Positions 42,566 to 52,511 are shown, counted from the stretch's first letter. The stretch: DNA of 64,000 nt from Dehalobacter sp. 12DCB1 (GCF_004343605.1 NZ_POSF01000014.1:124001-188000), one strand, 5' to 3'. The notes: a model not told the origin generated them from the sequence alone. Program-made: numbers and translations.

Positions 42566-43000
42566 TCATTTCCAGCCTCTAAGGTTCTGGGCAATCTCAT
42601 CAATTTCAGATTGTTCTTTTTTTAATTGTGCTATATAAAAAAGTCTTATTTTTTTCTCTTTAAGCCTTTTGTATTTTTCTGTTTTAATTCGGCACTCCAG
42701 CAGCTTTTCCCTTTGTTTTTCGACTCGAATATTTTGTTCTTCGACTTCTTTTTCTCGCTTCAGCAAAATATTTTTTTGATCATAACAGTATCTTTGCCAT
42801 AAGTTCAGTATCTGTGGCTCTTCAAGACAGGCTATTTTTTGTTTCTCGTAGGCCTCGTTCAGAAGCTGCTTCTGGAGATCCCTTTGTTCAGTCAAGTGGT
42901 GCAGCGTTCTGAGCGCCTGCGCCAACAACCCCTGCTCAATATCCATTTCCTGCTTGGCCAGTCGCAGAGAAGCCTCTAAACGAAATTTGAATGGCATCAC
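42566..43000 (-). CDS. fliJ: Flagellar FliJ-type chaperone/stalk protein
   Basis: The 144-residue, strongly helical and charged protein (FKFRLEASLRLAKQEMDIE at the start, many Lys/Glu/Gln heptads after) is predicted to form the antiparallel coiled coil that sits in the centre of the FliI hexamer. Its position between fliI (4-nt overlap) and flbD supports FliJ, since the sequence family is weakly conserved. Confidence 0.88.
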   Translation of the reverse strand: MMPFKFRLEASLRLAKQEMDIEQGLLAQALRTLHHLTEQRDLQKQLLNEAYEKQKIACLEEPQILNLWQRYCYDQKNILLKREKEVEEQNIRVEKQREKLLECRIKTEKYKRLKEKKIRLFYIAQLKKEQSEIDEIAQNLRGWK

Positions 43001-44316
43001 TTATCCTTATCGCTCTCTTCAAAAATATCTTTCATAAAGCTCAACATTTCATCAAAACAGCATTTTTCATCCGTATTCTGACAGACGAAAGCGCGTATCT
43101 TTTCATGATGCTTGATAGCCTGGTCGATCCGGTTGCTGCTTCCCTCCACATAAGCACCGATGTCAATCAAGTCCTTGGCTTCATGGTAGACTGCAAGATG
43201 CTCCCGAATTTTCCCGGCGAGTTCCCTGACCTGCGGATCCGCAACATCGCTCATTAAGCGGCTGATGGATTGCAGGATATCGATAGATGGATAGTGGTTT
43301 TTCGCCGCCAGTTCCCTCGTCAAAACAATATGGCCGTCCAGTATTCCCCTTACGGCATCCGCAATAGGTTCATTATGGTCATCACCGTCAACAAGGACGG
43401 TATAGATCCCTGTAATACTGCCTTTTTCAGATAAACCGACCCTTTCTAACAATTTTGGCAGCATGGCAAATACCGACGGAGGATATCCTCTGGTTGCCGG
43501 AGGTTCTCCGATCGTTAAGCCTATCTCCCGCTGGGCCATTGCAAAACGGGTCACGGAGTCCATCATGAACAATACATTTTTACCTTTGTCGCGGAAATAT
43601 TCGGCGACCGCAGTTGCCGTGAAGGCAGCTTTCAGTCTGACGAGAGCAGGTTGGTCTGATGTCGCGACAACGATCACAGACCGAGATAGACCTTCTTCTC
43701 CAAGGTCTTTCTCCATAAAATCCCGCAATTCCCGCCCGCGTTCCCCAACAAGCGCAATCACGTTCACATCGGCTTCCGAATTCCGTGCCATCATCCCTAA
43801 TAGCGTGCTTTTACCAACACCTGATCCGGCAAATATCCCCATTCTTTGGCCTCTGCCCATTGTCAGCAGCCCATCGATGCCTCTGACCCCAACGTTCAGA
43901 GGCTCACAAATACGCGGTCTGAACAATGCACTGGGTGGCTTATTATGAAGTGGATACAATTGATCCGTATTTAAGGGTCTACCATCAAGCGGCTGACCAA
44001 GTCCGTCAAGGATTCTTCCTAACAATTCAGGACCGACTTTGACATTCAGCGTTTCATCCTGAGGGACCACCTTATCACCCGGGGCTACCCCTTCCAGCTC
44101 CCCGAGAGGCATAAGCAGGGTTTTTGTTCCTCTGAAGCCAGCGACCTCAGCAGGAATCGCTTTGAAGTTGGAAGCCATAATATGGCAGTATTTCCCGACG
44201 CTAACTCTCGGGCCATCCGCTTCAACCAAAAGGCCACTGATTTTAGAGACTAATCCACAGACTGAGATTGGCTCGTATTGTTCAATTTTCCGGGCCAGCG
44301 CCTTCCAGTCGGCCAT
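42997..44316 (-). CDS. fliI: Flagellar export ATPase FliI
   Basis: FliI powers unloading of export substrates. The F1-ATPase-like protein of 439 residues has the Walker A GSGVGKST (residues 164-171, within GIFAGSGVGKSTLLG), the catalytic Glu region VIALVGERGRELRDF, and Walker B FMMDSVTRFAMAQRE. It overlaps the fliH stop by 35 nt and the fliJ start by 4 nt. Confidence 0.97.
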   Translation of the reverse strand: MADWKALARKIEQYEPISVCGLVSKISGLLVEADGPRVSVGKYCHIMASNFKAIPAEVAGFRGTKTLLMPLGELEGVAPGDKVVPQDETLNVKVGPELLGRILDGLGQPLDGRPLNTDQLYPLHNKPPSALFRPRICEPLNVGVRGIDGLLTMGRGQRMGIFAGSGVGKSTLLGMMARNSEADVNVIALVGERGRELRDFMEKDLGEEGLSRSVIVVATSDQPALVRLKAAFTATAVAEYFRDKGKNVLFMMDSVTRFAMAQREIGLTIGEPPATRGYPPSVFAMLPKLLERVGLSEKGSITGIYTVLVDGDDHNEPIADAVRGILDGHIVLTRELAAKNHYPSIDILQSISRLMSDVADPQVRELAGKIREHLAVYHEAKDLIDIGAYVEGSSNRIDQAIKHHEKIRAFVCQNTDEKCCFDEMLSFMKDIFEESDKDK

Positions 44317-45148
44317 ACTTCAACTCCCCCTTGAGGTATTTTTCTATCTTTTCCAGCTGAAGTTCAATCCGAGCATCAAATATCCCTTCGGAGCATTCCA
44401 AAAATGTATCTCCGGCCTTGATTGTTTCATCAATAATGACCGGATAGCTAGGCTTGTACTCAGACGGGAGATTTTTATACCAATCCCAATCTCTACTGGA
44501 CAGGTGGATCTTTATGCTCTGTTTGTCACTAGGCAGCAAGGTAAGATTCTTAATGATGCCCAAAAGAAGTTCAGGATCAATGTCTAATGAAGTATGAATA
44601 ATTTTGCTGCAAATCTTCAGACAAAGGTCTGCCAGTTCCCTGTCTGCTCTATTAGATTCATCCGTCAGGACCTTTTGAGCCATGTCTAGATAGTTTGTTG
44701 CCTGCTGTGTAATCAAGTCTGCCCGAGACTGAGCTTCTTCAAGTCCCTTATTATAACCTTCTGCAAAAGCGACAGGTGTAATCTCGCTCTTGACCTTTTC
44801 CTGATATTCGATGGTTAAGGCTTCACTTTCCTTTCGAGCATTTTCAATGATTTCAGTCGATGTTTTTTGAGCTTCGGCAATTAGCTCATCGGCTTCAGCC
44901 CTAGCCTTTGCCAGGATATCGGAAACCTCTGGCCCCCAGTCTTCCTCTGCAACCGGGGCCGTTTCAGTCACATACTGCTCTATGAGCGTATAATCCTCAC
45001 TAACGGACAGCACAGCCAAGGCAGAGGAAGCATCATATACATTGGTCCTATTTCGATATATCTCCGGATCAGGTGATTCTAGAATCCGCGGAGAAGTAAT
45101 TTCAATAATCTTGCTCTTCAAAACTGAGGTTTTAGTAGATAATTTCAT
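44282..45148 (-). CDS. fliH: Flagellar assembly protein FliH
   Basis: FliH binds FliI and tethers it to the C-ring. The protein has the glutamate/alanine-rich coiled coil (about residues 75-130) with Ala/Glu/Lys heptads, and the FliH C-terminal domain (DLCLKICSKIIHTSLDIDP onward). From the ATG at 45148 (AGAGGTG 6 nt upstream) it has 288 residues; three extra codons are possible. It overlaps fliG's stop by 17 nt and fliI by 35 nt. Confidence 0.93.
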   Translation of the reverse strand: MKLSTKTSVLKSKIIEITSPRILESPDPEIYRNRTNVYDASSALAVLSVSEDYTLIEQYVTETAPVAEEDWGPEVSDILAKARAEADELIAEAQKTSTEIIENARKESEALTIEYQEKVKSEITPVAFAEGYNKGLEEAQSRADLITQQATNYLDMAQKVLTDESNRADRELADLCLKICSKIIHTSLDIDPELLLGIIKNLTLLPSDKQSIKIHLSSRDWDWYKNLPSEYKPSYPVIIDETIKAGDTFLECSEGIFDARIELQLEKIEKYLKGELKYGRLEGAGPEN

Positions 45149-46139
45149 CTGCACCACCTCTGGAGATTACAATCGCTCCAGCTTCCTCCAGCTTACGAAT
45201 AACTTTGACAATCTTCTGCTGGGCCTCTTCAACTTCACGCAGCCGAACGGGGCCCATAAACTGCATATCTTCCTTCAGCATACCTGCAGCTCTGCTGGAC
45301 ATATTCGTGAGAATCTTCTGTGTGACGTCTTCATTGGAACCTTTCAGTGCCAAGGCAAGATCCTTGGTTTCGACTTCTCGCAGTACCAGCTGAACAGAAC
45401 GATCGTCAAGCAGGATGACATCATCAAACACGAACATCTGGCGCTTAATCTGTTCGGCGAGATCCGGATCATCCATTTCTAGAACATCCATGACGGCTTT
45501 CAACGTACCGGGATCTGTCCGGTTAAGCATATCAACAACGGACTGCATCCCCCCTGATGAAGTATAATCGGTCGGGGCAAGATTAGAGATTTTGTTTTCA
45601 AGCACCTTCTCTATTTCTTTCAGCACTTCCGGACTTGTTCTTCCCATCAGGGCAATCCTTTTTGTGACCTCCGCCTGCAGGTCCTGCGGCAGACTCGCTA
45701 AAATCGTAGCCGCTTTGTCCGGTGGAAGGTGTGTCATAATTAAAGAAATCGTTTGCGGATGCTCACCTTGGATAAAAGAAAACAGCTGTTTGGCGTCCGT
45801 ACGACGGACAATGTCAAACGGACGCATCTTCAAAGAAGAGGACAGGCGTCCGATAATATCAAACGCTCTTTGCTGTCCCAAAGCCCTTTCTAATACATCC
45901 CTGGCATATTCGATGCCGCCCTGCGCAATGTAATTGCTGGCCAGACACATTTTATGAAATTCATCAACGACCGAGTCTCTCTGTTCCTCAGACACCTTGC
46001 GCATATTGGACATTTCCAGCGTAAGCTGCTCGATCTCCGGCTCAGAAAGAAATTTAATGATCTCCGAAGATCTTTCCGGACCCAAGGTAATTAGTAGTAC
46101 TGCTGCTTTTTGTAATCCCGTAAAAATTCCGCTGCTCAT
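45132..46139 (-). CDS. fliG: Flagellar motor switch protein FliG
   Basis: FliG is the rotor protein that interacts with the stator. The 335-residue product has the N-terminal FliF-binding domain (KAAVLLITLGPERSSEIIKF), the middle domain with EHPQTISLIMTHLPPDKAAT, and the C-terminal torque helix with charged residues DDRSVQLVLREVETKDLALAL. It starts just downstream of fliF and has the common length. Confidence 0.97.
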   Translation of the reverse strand: MSSGIFTGLQKAAVLLITLGPERSSEIIKFLSEPEIEQLTLEMSNMRKVSEEQRDSVVDEFHKMCLASNYIAQGGIEYARDVLERALGQQRAFDIIGRLSSSLKMRPFDIVRRTDAKQLFSFIQGEHPQTISLIMTHLPPDKAATILASLPQDLQAEVTKRIALMGRTSPEVLKEIEKVLENKISNLAPTDYTSSGGMQSVVDMLNRTDPGTLKAVMDVLEMDDPDLAEQIKRQMFVFDDVILLDDRSVQLVLREVETKDLALALKGSNEDVTQKILTNMSSRAAGMLKEDMQFMGPVRLREVEEAQQKIVKVIRKLEEAGAIVISRGGADEIIY

Positions 46140-46141
46140 CC

Positions 46142-47743
46142 TTATTGCTCCTCAGTCAGCCAGGTTTTGACTAATCTTGCCACATCATCCGGATTTTCCA
46201 TCGTATATTTTTCAACTTCTTGACGGATCTTCTCTTTTTCAATTTCTTCCGTAGTTTTGGCTCTCTTCCGTGCCAGTTTTAAGTCGGCCTGACGTTCAGC
46301 CTCAATCTGTGAGGCCAAGATCTGTTCAGCCTCCTGCAGTGTAACAAATTTGGATCCATCTGCCATATCCATCGATTCGATCGCCAATTCTTTCTTTTTC
46401 GATCTGGACCTTAAGATTGCAATCAGAAGAATAATCGCCAGCAATACGCCTCCACCAATCTCCGCATACAGTAGAATTTGGGCCTTGCGGGCAGCTTCTT
46501 CTATCGCCGCCTGCTTCTCAAGCGCCGTCGTCTTTTCAAAAGGCAGTCTGGCCGCCTCAATCACATCACCACGATCCTGATTATAACCAACAGCGGAAGA
46601 AACAATATTCTTGATGTTATCAAGCTGTTCATCTGTTACACTATCCGAATCGGCCAGGACAGACACAGTCAATCTTTTGATCTGTCCGGGACTTACGATC
46701 GTTTCTTCCTGGGTCACACTTGGCTGAAAATTCTCTGTCAGACTGTTTTTTTCTGAAGTTGAAGTCGTACCGCTTTGGCCGGTAACCGGATATCCAGGCA
46801 CATTAGTCTCCGTACCAGCAACACCCCCATTAGCAGAAGTACTACTGCTTTTCTCCGATACTTCCTGCCGGCTGGTAACAGCCCCGTCTTCACTTTTCTG
46901 ACTGGTAATCTTCTTTTGATCGAAGTCGAGAGTTGCGTTAGCCCTGACAATGGTATTACCCGCCCCAAACACTTTATCCAGCATCGTTTGCACAGAACTT
47001 TGGATATCGTTTTCATACGTTTGCTGAACTTGAAGCTGGGTCGCGGATAATTTCTGCGGCGAAGTGCTGCTTCCGAGAATATCGGATAAGACATTGCCGT
47101 TCGTATCGACAATTGTCACTTTATCAATGCTGAGCCCTTCGACCGAATAGGATAAAAGGTTCGCGATTGCCCTTACCTGATCTTCCGACATCTCCTTTCC
47201 GTACTTTCGTTTGATCGTTACAGCAGCGGTTGTAGCTTCCTGCTGCTCGGAAAACAGGGCGTTTTCAGGCATAACAATATGAACCCTTGCATATTCCACA
47301 CCGTCAAGCGTTCCGATTGTTTGTTCCAGTTCGGTCTGCAATCCCAATATATACCTCAGTTTACGGTCTTCGTCAGTTTCACCGATTCTCATCTCATTCA
47401 AATAATCAAAACTGAAGGTGCTTTCACTGGGAAGGCCTTGATTGGCCAACTGCAGCCGAACTTCTGCAACATTCTTATGAGGAACCTCGATAGTTGAACC
47501 CCCATCCGCCAATTGATATTGAACATCTAATCCTTTCAGCGCCTCCGTGATCGCTCCGGCTTCCTCGGTTTTTAAATCGGAAAACAGAACGGTATACTCC
47601 GGACGGCTTGCCCAAAAGATAAGTGTAATCAAAGCAGTTGCAACAATAACCGGTGCGGCGACTAGAATAATCTTTTGCGGGCCGGTCAGTTTTTTCCAAA
47701 AATTACGTACAGCATCTAGTATTTCCGTTAAGGAAAAATTCAA
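46142..47743 (-). CDS. fliF: Flagellar MS-ring protein FliF
   Basis: This 533-residue protein forms the membrane ring. It has two membrane segments (about residues 26-46 and 424-444) flanking a large extracytoplasmic part. The ring-building motif region includes EYTVLFSDLKTEEAGAITEAL, and YARVHIVMPENALFSEQQ is characteristic. The C-terminal cytoplasmic tail that binds FliG carries NPDDVARLVKTWLTEE. Confidence 0.96.
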   Translation of the reverse strand: MNFSLTEILDAVRNFWKKLTGPQKIILVAAPVIVATALITLIFWASRPEYTVLFSDLKTEEAGAITEALKGLDVQYQLADGGSTIEVPHKNVAEVRLQLANQGLPSESTFSFDYLNEMRIGETDEDRKLRYILGLQTELEQTIGTLDGVEYARVHIVMPENALFSEQQEATTAAVTIKRKYGKEMSEDQVRAIANLLSYSVEGLSIDKVTIVDTNGNVLSDILGSSTSPQKLSATQLQVQQTYENDIQSSVQTMLDKVFGAGNTIVRANATLDFDQKKITSQKSEDGAVTSRQEVSEKSSSTSANGGVAGTETNVPGYPVTGQSGTTSTSEKNSLTENFQPSVTQEETIVSPGQIKRLTVSVLADSDSVTDEQLDNIKNIVSSAVGYNQDRGDVIEAARLPFEKTTALEKQAAIEEAARKAQILLYAEIGGGVLLAIILLIAILRSRSKKKELAIESMDMADGSKFVTLQEAEQILASQIEAERQADLKLARKRAKTTEEIEKEKIRQEVEKYTMENPDDVARLVKTWLTEEQ

Positions 47744-47760
47744 CTACCTTTCCCCCCAGA

Positions 47761-48081
47761 TTAGATTTGCATCTGCATGATTTGATTATAAGCATCAACA
47801 ACTTTATTGCGCACAGTAACCGCCAGCCCTAAAGCCAGGCTGGCTTTTTCCATGGCAATGACCGGTGTATGAAAGTCATCAACTTGACCCGTAGCCAAAT
47901 CTGCCGCAGCCTGTTCAGCTTCAGACTGCACATTCTCAAGCTTATCAAGCGCTTCACTCAGGAAAGAAGAAAAATCAGCGGAACCATTGGCATTGTTCGT
48001 TTTGGAAGCTTCAGAGTTTATTTTATTATCCAATGGGGAAAGCGGAACAATCATCGTCAGAGGCTCAATCGCATTACTCAT
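47761..48081 (-). CDS. fliE: Flagellar hook-basal body protein FliE
   Basis: FliE links the MS ring to the rod. The 106-residue protein has the conserved C-terminal half VDDFHTPVIAMEKASLALGL followed by VRNKVVDAYNQIMQMQI. It lies between flgC and fliF, 3 nt from the flgC stop. flgB, normally in front of flgC, is missing from this place. Confidence 0.95.
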   Translation of the reverse strand: MSNAIEPLTMIVPLSPLDNKINSEASKTNNANGSADFSSFLSEALDKLENVQSEAEQAAADLATGQVDDFHTPVIAMEKASLALGLAVTVRNKVVDAYNQIMQMQI

Positions 48082-48084
48082 TTT

Positions 48085-48567
48085 TTACCCCTTTCCAATC
48101 CCGAGGGCTGTGGAAGCCATGGCTTTACTCGCATTAAGGGCGGTTACATTCGCTTCATAAGACCTGTTAGCTGAAATCATATCAACCATTTCCTCTACGA
48201 GGGTCACATTTGGATAGCGTACATATCCGACTGGGATTCCATCTTCGGCTGTTTGGGCCGCATCCGGATTATCCGGATCGTATTCCAGTCTGAATTCATT
48301 ATCATCCTGAATAACAGCAGTGACCTGAACCCCTTCACTTCTTAACTTGGTACGGGTATCCTTAAATACATCTGCAAAATCCGTTTCAGATGGACGAGAA
48401 GAAAAGACGGCAACTTCGCGCTGATAAGGAATGGGGTTACCGGCCACAGTTGTTTGTCCTGTGTTGGTTGTATTGATATTGGCAATATTATTGGATATCA
48501 GGTCAAGCCTAAGTTTTTGGGCAGTAAGACCCGAGGCGCTGATATTCATACCGGTAAACAGACCCAT
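48085..48567 (-). CDS. flgC: Flagellar basal-body rod protein FlgC
   Basis: FlgC is a proximal rod protein. The 160 residues contain MGLFTGMNISASGLTAQKLR, NNIANINTTNTGQ and the C-terminal block VRYPNVTLVEEMVDMISAN with RSYEANVTALNASKAM, all typical. The gene follows cheB directly, 7 nt after its stop, rather than flgB. Its start ATG has AAGGAGG upstream. Confidence 0.96.
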   Translation of the reverse strand: MGLFTGMNISASGLTAQKLRLDLISNNIANINTTNTGQTTVAGNPIPYQREVAVFSSRPSETDFADVFKDTRTKLRSEGVQVTAVIQDDNEFRLEYDPDNPDAAQTAEDGIPVGYVRYPNVTLVEEMVDMISANRSYEANVTALNASKAMASTALGIGKG

Positions 48568-48574
48568 ATTATTA

Positions 48575-49642
48575 CTACCTCCTTTTCACACACTCTAAAA
48601 TTGTGCTCCCGATATCGGAAAGCATTTCGATTCTATCGGCTAGTTTCGCTTCAATAATGGAGCGGGGCATGCCGTAGATGATGCAGGTCTTTTCAGATTC
48701 GGCAATTGCATAAGCCCCTTTGGCCTTCAAGGCTTTCATGCCTGCCAGACCATCATTCCCCATTCCTGTCATCACGACACCCAGCACACCGGCTCCGACC
48801 TCTTTCGCCAGAGACAGAAACATTACATCAACAGAGGGCTTGTAAAGTGTGGCAATCGGTGATTCCGTAGTGACATTCGCGGTAAGTCCACTGCTGTTTC
48901 TTGCCACCTGAAACTGTTTCCCGGCCTGTCCGATATAAATGGTACCTGCTTTAAGCAGCTCACCGTGTTCGACTTCCTTCACTGTGGCCTCACAGATGCT
49001 GTTCAGCCTGGAAGCCAGGGGAGCCGTAAATCCAGCCGGCATATGCTGGGCGACGATTACGGGAACCGGAAAATTTTTGGGCAGTTTGCTCAGAACATTC
49101 TGCAGGGCACTTGGTCCGCCCGTCGAAGTACCAATCGCAACAATTTCTATTTTGCAGCCAATTGGCTGTATTTGCTGTTTGACAAGCGGTGGCGCAGATC
49201 CCAAGTTTTTTTTGTTCAAACGAGTAGTATCTACCCCGGCGACACTCTTTATTTTCAGAACAATCTCTTCAGCCAGGGCTGAGAGATCATTTCCCTCTTT
49301 GCCAGAGGGTTTGGCAACAACATCAACAGCGCCAAGGTCAAAAGCTTTCATCGTCATCTTAGTGCCGTCAGTTGTTACAGAACTTAACACAATGACCGGC
49401 ATCGGCTGCCAGCGCATAATTTCTTCCAAGGCTTCTAAGCCGTTCATCACCGGCATCTCGACATCCATGGTTACAACATCCGGTTTCAGGTCCTGAAGCT
49501 TTAATATTCCTTCTTTTCCGTCCTGTGCAGTAGCTATTACTTGAATAGCCGGATCACTGCTTAGAATTTTTTTCAGCGACATCCTGATGAAAGGTGAATC
49601 ATCGACAATCAGGACCTTAATCGGCTTAAGCAATTTGTTCAT
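48575..49642 (-). CDS. cheB: Chemotaxis protein-glutamate methylesterase CheB
   Basis: CheB demethylates and deamidates receptors after phosphorylation by CheA. The receiver has D14-D15 and phosphoacceptor D60 (TMDVEMPVMNG), followed by a linker. The catalytic domain has S173 (GTSTGGPSAL), the His region AQHMPAGFTAPLASRL, and MTGMGNDGLAGM with the catalytic Asp. It has 355 residues and overlaps the cheW stop by 17 nt. CheR is not in this window. Confidence 0.96.
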   Translation of the reverse strand: MNKLLKPIKVLIVDDSPFIRMSLKKILSSDPAIQVIATAQDGKEGILKLQDLKPDVVTMDVEMPVMNGLEALEEIMRWQPMPVIVLSSVTTDGTKMTMKAFDLGAVDVVAKPSGKEGNDLSALAEEIVLKIKSVAGVDTTRLNKKNLGSAPPLVKQQIQPIGCKIEIVAIGTSTGGPSALQNVLSKLPKNFPVPVIVAQHMPAGFTAPLASRLNSICEATVKEVEHGELLKAGTIYIGQAGKQFQVARNSSGLTANVTTESPIATLYKPSVDVMFLSLAKEVGAGVLGVVMTGMGNDGLAGMKALKAKGAYAIAESEKTCIIYGMPRSIIEAKLADRIEMLSDIGSTILECVKRR

Positions 49643-50072
49643 TCATGCTATCTCCACCCATAAGTTGATCCAGCTTCAGGAGGATGAGCAGTCTTTCACC
49701 TATCTTGCCAACTCCACGGATGTAATTTGAATCCATACCAAGTGCAATCGGCGGGGGTGGTTCTATCGCTTCGCTGTCCAACCACAGCACTTCTGTTACA
49801 CTGTCAACCATAATGCCAAACACCCTATTGTCGATTTGCAGAACAACGATCCTGCTTAAATCGGTTTCTTCCCCAGGTGGCATACCGAAGCGGGACCTGA
49901 GATTAACAATCGGAATGACATTCCCGCGCAGGTTGATGACACCCTCAATATAGCTCCGGGCCTTCGGTACCCTGGTGACAGGAGGAATCCGGATAATTTC
50001 TTGGACTTTCATAATATCGACTCCAAATTCTTCCGAACCTAACGAAAAAGTAACCATTTGTTCTTCAGCCAT
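49626..50072 (-). CDS. cheW: Chemotaxis coupling protein CheW (cheA-linked)
   Basis: The 148-residue CheW with FSLGSEEFGVDIMKVQEI and VPKARSYIEGVINLRGNVIPIVNL is the classical fold and lies 18 nt downstream of cheA. It is the main receptor-CheA coupler. A second, less similar CheW is encoded at 22.9 kb. Confidence 0.95.
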   Translation of the reverse strand: MAEEQMVTFSLGSEEFGVDIMKVQEIIRIPPVTRVPKARSYIEGVINLRGNVIPIVNLRSRFGMPPGEETDLSRIVVLQIDNRVFGIMVDSVTEVLWLDSEAIEPPPPIALGMDSNYIRGVGKIGERLLILLKLDQLMGGDSMNEQIA

Positions 50073-50090
50073 GATTTAGTCCCACCTTTC

Positions 50091-52232
50091 TTAGCGCTTG
50101 ATCAAAATATCCTGAAGAAGTGATCCAATGTCCAAAATTAATGTTACTTTGCCATCTCCCAGAATCGTTGCCCCTGCAATGCCCGGTAAACCGTTCAGAT
50201 AATCCCCTAAAGACTTGATAACAACCTCCTGCTGGCCTTGTAGCTCGTCAACGATAATTCCTACAGTTTTCTCTCCCAAACCAACCACAACGACATAAAC
50301 TTCCTCATTTATGGTTTCACTTTCGGGCAAATCAAATTTCTGTTTCAACGAAATCAACGGCAAGGTATTCCCTCTGAGTTGAACCATCGGTAAGCTTCCG
50401 ACGGTCTTGATATCAGGCTTGTTGACAAGCAACGTCTCAACAACAGAAGACAACGGCACTGCATAAGTCTCTTTGCCTACTTCAACGAGCAGCGCCTGAA
50501 TAATTGCCAGCGTCAGCGGCAGCCGGATGATCATCGACGTTCCAACACCTTTACTTGTCTTGATATCAATGATGCCGCCCAAATTAGTTATGGCCTTTTT
50601 TACAACGTCCATGCCAACCCCGCGCCCGGAAATATCCGTCACTTGATCGGCGGTACTGAATCCAGGCTGAAAAATGAGATTGGCTATATCGCTCTCGGAT
50701 AGGCCCTCCCTTCCACTGACAAGGCCCTTTTCCGAAGCTTTTTTGTAAATCTTTTCAATGTTAAGTCCGGAACCGTCGTCCGAAACGATAATCGCAATAT
50801 GGTTTCCTTCATGATAGGCATCGAGCGTAATTGTTCCTACTTCAGGTTTCCCGACTGCAAGTCTTTCTTCCGGTGCTTCTATGCCGTGGTCGACTGAGTT
50901 GCGGATAATATGCGTCAACGGGTCACCGATCATTTCGATGACGGTCTTGTCCAGTTCTGTTTCTTCACCGTGAATAACAAGTTCAATCCTTTTACCGGTC
51001 TTCCGGCATAAATCCCGAACGAGACGCGGATAACGACTGAATACCGTTCCAATCGGCACCATACGAAGCTTCATGACACTTTCCTGAAGATCATTCATCA
51101 GACGCCCGAGGTAGACGTTTGCCTCATTAAGGCTTACAACAAGTGGATCAGTCTGGTTTTCCGTCTGCAGGTCCTGGCCGATTTTTACCAGTCTGGTTCT
51201 GGTAATGACCATTTCTCCGACAAGATTAATCAGATTATCCATTCTGGCTGTGTCCACACGGATCGTATGCACCTGATTGACATCTTTCCGGGGCTGTTCA
51301 TTCGTGTTCTGCTGAACTGGCTGATTCGCTTGTTTAGAACGGCTTATTTGAACGGATTCTTCAATGCTCTTCTCTGTACTGACAGGATTTTCCTCTTCTG
51401 ACTGAACGGTTAAGCCAATCTCCGGAGCATCTGACTCCGGCAATGTGTAATTCGTGACTAGGGCGTCGTAAATTTCGGATACTTCAAGGATGTCAGCCCG
51501 AATGTCTTTCTGCAATTCATTGGTCACAAACAAAATATTGAACTCCAGCGCTTCACAAACTTCAAGCTCATCAATCGAGGGGATAATCTTCACGACATTG
51601 CCGAGCAGCTCCAGCCTTTGAATAACCATAACCGCCCTTACTGCCTTCATCATGGTATTCGGTTCAAGTACCACATTAAGCCAATATACAGACTTGCTTA
51701 CAAATGCTGCTTCGCTGACTGTCTCAGTTTCCTCCGGTGACAAGGCAAAGTTAATCCCGGGCTTTTCTTCCTGTTCTTCCATCTGATTTTTTTCGGCAAA
51801 CGGCTTGCTTTTTTGCACCAGAGCTCCGGTCTCGGTGATCGTCTTCATCTGAGAGGTCAGATCACCATAATCGACCGAAATATCCAAACGCCGCTCGACC
51901 TGAGCCAACATCATTTTTACTTTATCGGTTACCGCCAGCAGCACATCGATAATCTCGTTGGTAACCAGCATCTTTCCCTGTCTCAGTTTATCGAGCAGGT
52001 CTTCTGCGGCGTGCGTCAATTTAACAATCGGGGTAAATCCCATGGTTCCTGAGGCGCCCTTTAAGCTATGCGCACTTCTGAAAAGATCATTAACCAGCGA
52101 AATATTTTCGCCGTCTCTTTCCAACTGCAAAAGACCAGAGCCAAGCTTCTCGACCTGCTCCTGTGAATCAAGCAAATAGAAATCTAGAAAGTCATCGAGG
52201 TCTATTCCCATACTCTTCTCACCTTGGCTCAA
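50091..52232 (-). CDS. cheA: Chemotaxis histidine kinase CheA
   Basis: CheA phosphorylates CheY and CheB under receptor control. The 713-residue product has the HPt domain with H55 (FRSAHSLKGASGTMG), a P2-type region (about residues 170-270) and a linker. Dimerisation plus ATPase domains follow (HIIRNSVDHGIEAPEERL N-box, DDGSGLN and GRGVGMDVVKKAI), then the C-terminal CheW-like domain (PLSSVVETLLVN). The start may be TTG at 52232 (GGGGGGAG upstream) or ATG at 52211 (AAGGTGAG upstream). A sigma-A-like element is a candidate promoter, after the fliS-operon terminator. Confidence 0.95.
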   Translation of the reverse strand: MSQGEKSMGIDLDDFLDFYLLDSQEQVEKLGSGLLQLERDGENISLVNDLFRSAHSLKGASGTMGFTPIVKLTHAAEDLLDKLRQGKMLVTNEIIDVLLAVTDKVKMMLAQVERRLDISVDYGDLTSQMKTITETGALVQKSKPFAEKNQMEEQEEKPGINFALSPEETETVSEAAFVSKSVYWLNVVLEPNTMMKAVRAVMVIQRLELLGNVVKIIPSIDELEVCEALEFNILFVTNELQKDIRADILEVSEIYDALVTNYTLPESDAPEIGLTVQSEEENPVSTEKSIEESVQISRSKQANQPVQQNTNEQPRKDVNQVHTIRVDTARMDNLINLVGEMVITRTRLVKIGQDLQTENQTDPLVVSLNEANVYLGRLMNDLQESVMKLRMVPIGTVFSRYPRLVRDLCRKTGKRIELVIHGEETELDKTVIEMIGDPLTHIIRNSVDHGIEAPEERLAVGKPEVGTITLDAYHEGNHIAIIVSDDGSGLNIEKIYKKASEKGLVSGREGLSESDIANLIFQPGFSTADQVTDISGRGVGMDVVKKAITNLGGIIDIKTSKGVGTSMIIRLPLTLAIIQALLVEVGKETYAVPLSSVVETLLVNKPDIKTVGSLPMVQLRGNTLPLISLKQKFDLPESETINEEVYVVVVGLGEKTVGIIVDELQGQQEVVIKSLGDYLNGLPGIAGATILGDGKVTLILDIGSLLQDILIKR

Positions 52233-52365
52233 TTTTCTCCCCCCTTTGTCATCATCATTGTTCCGACAAGTTCTTCATATAATTGTTTAAACAAACCAAA
52301 AATTTTATAATTAACCCAAATTACAAAGTTCGCCGTTTCTTGTTAAAATCCTCCAAATAGTCTAG

Positions 52366-52396
52366 ATTATATGCAATTTTTCTGCAGCATTGTCGA
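52366..52396 (-). promoter_or_regulatory. Candidate sigma-A promoter for the cheA operon
   Basis: On the minus strand TATAAT (52366-52371) is an exact -10 match, with TCGACA (52391-52396) as a -35 at 19-bp spacing, longer than optimal. It lies downstream of the terminator and about 135 bp before the cheA start. The long spacer makes this a weak call. Confidence 0.35.
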
Positions 52397-52460
52397 AATT
52401 TATAGTTTGTTTTATTTTAAGATCTAAACATTAATAGCTCACAAACATCAGTTTCCTTTA

Positions 52461-52486
52461 AAAAAAAATCCCTTGTTCAGGATTTT
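52461..52486 (-). terminator. Terminator after the FliT-like gene
   Basis: AAAATCC and GGATTTT pair as a 7-bp stem with an 8-nt loop, and the minus strand continues with four more T (52461-52464). It lies 26 bp downstream of the FliT-like stop and would end the flagellin-fliD-fliS transcript. Confidence 0.75.
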
Positions 52487-52511
52487 CTTTTTGGACTATT
52501 TTATTGGAAAA

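Larger units (their letters stand above)
52233..52511. other. Intergenic region upstream of cheA
   Basis: A 279-bp gap splits the late structural genes (flagellins to the FliT-like gene) from the cheA operon. It holds the terminator at 52461-52486 and an AT-rich promoter region. No gene is seen. Confidence 0.6.
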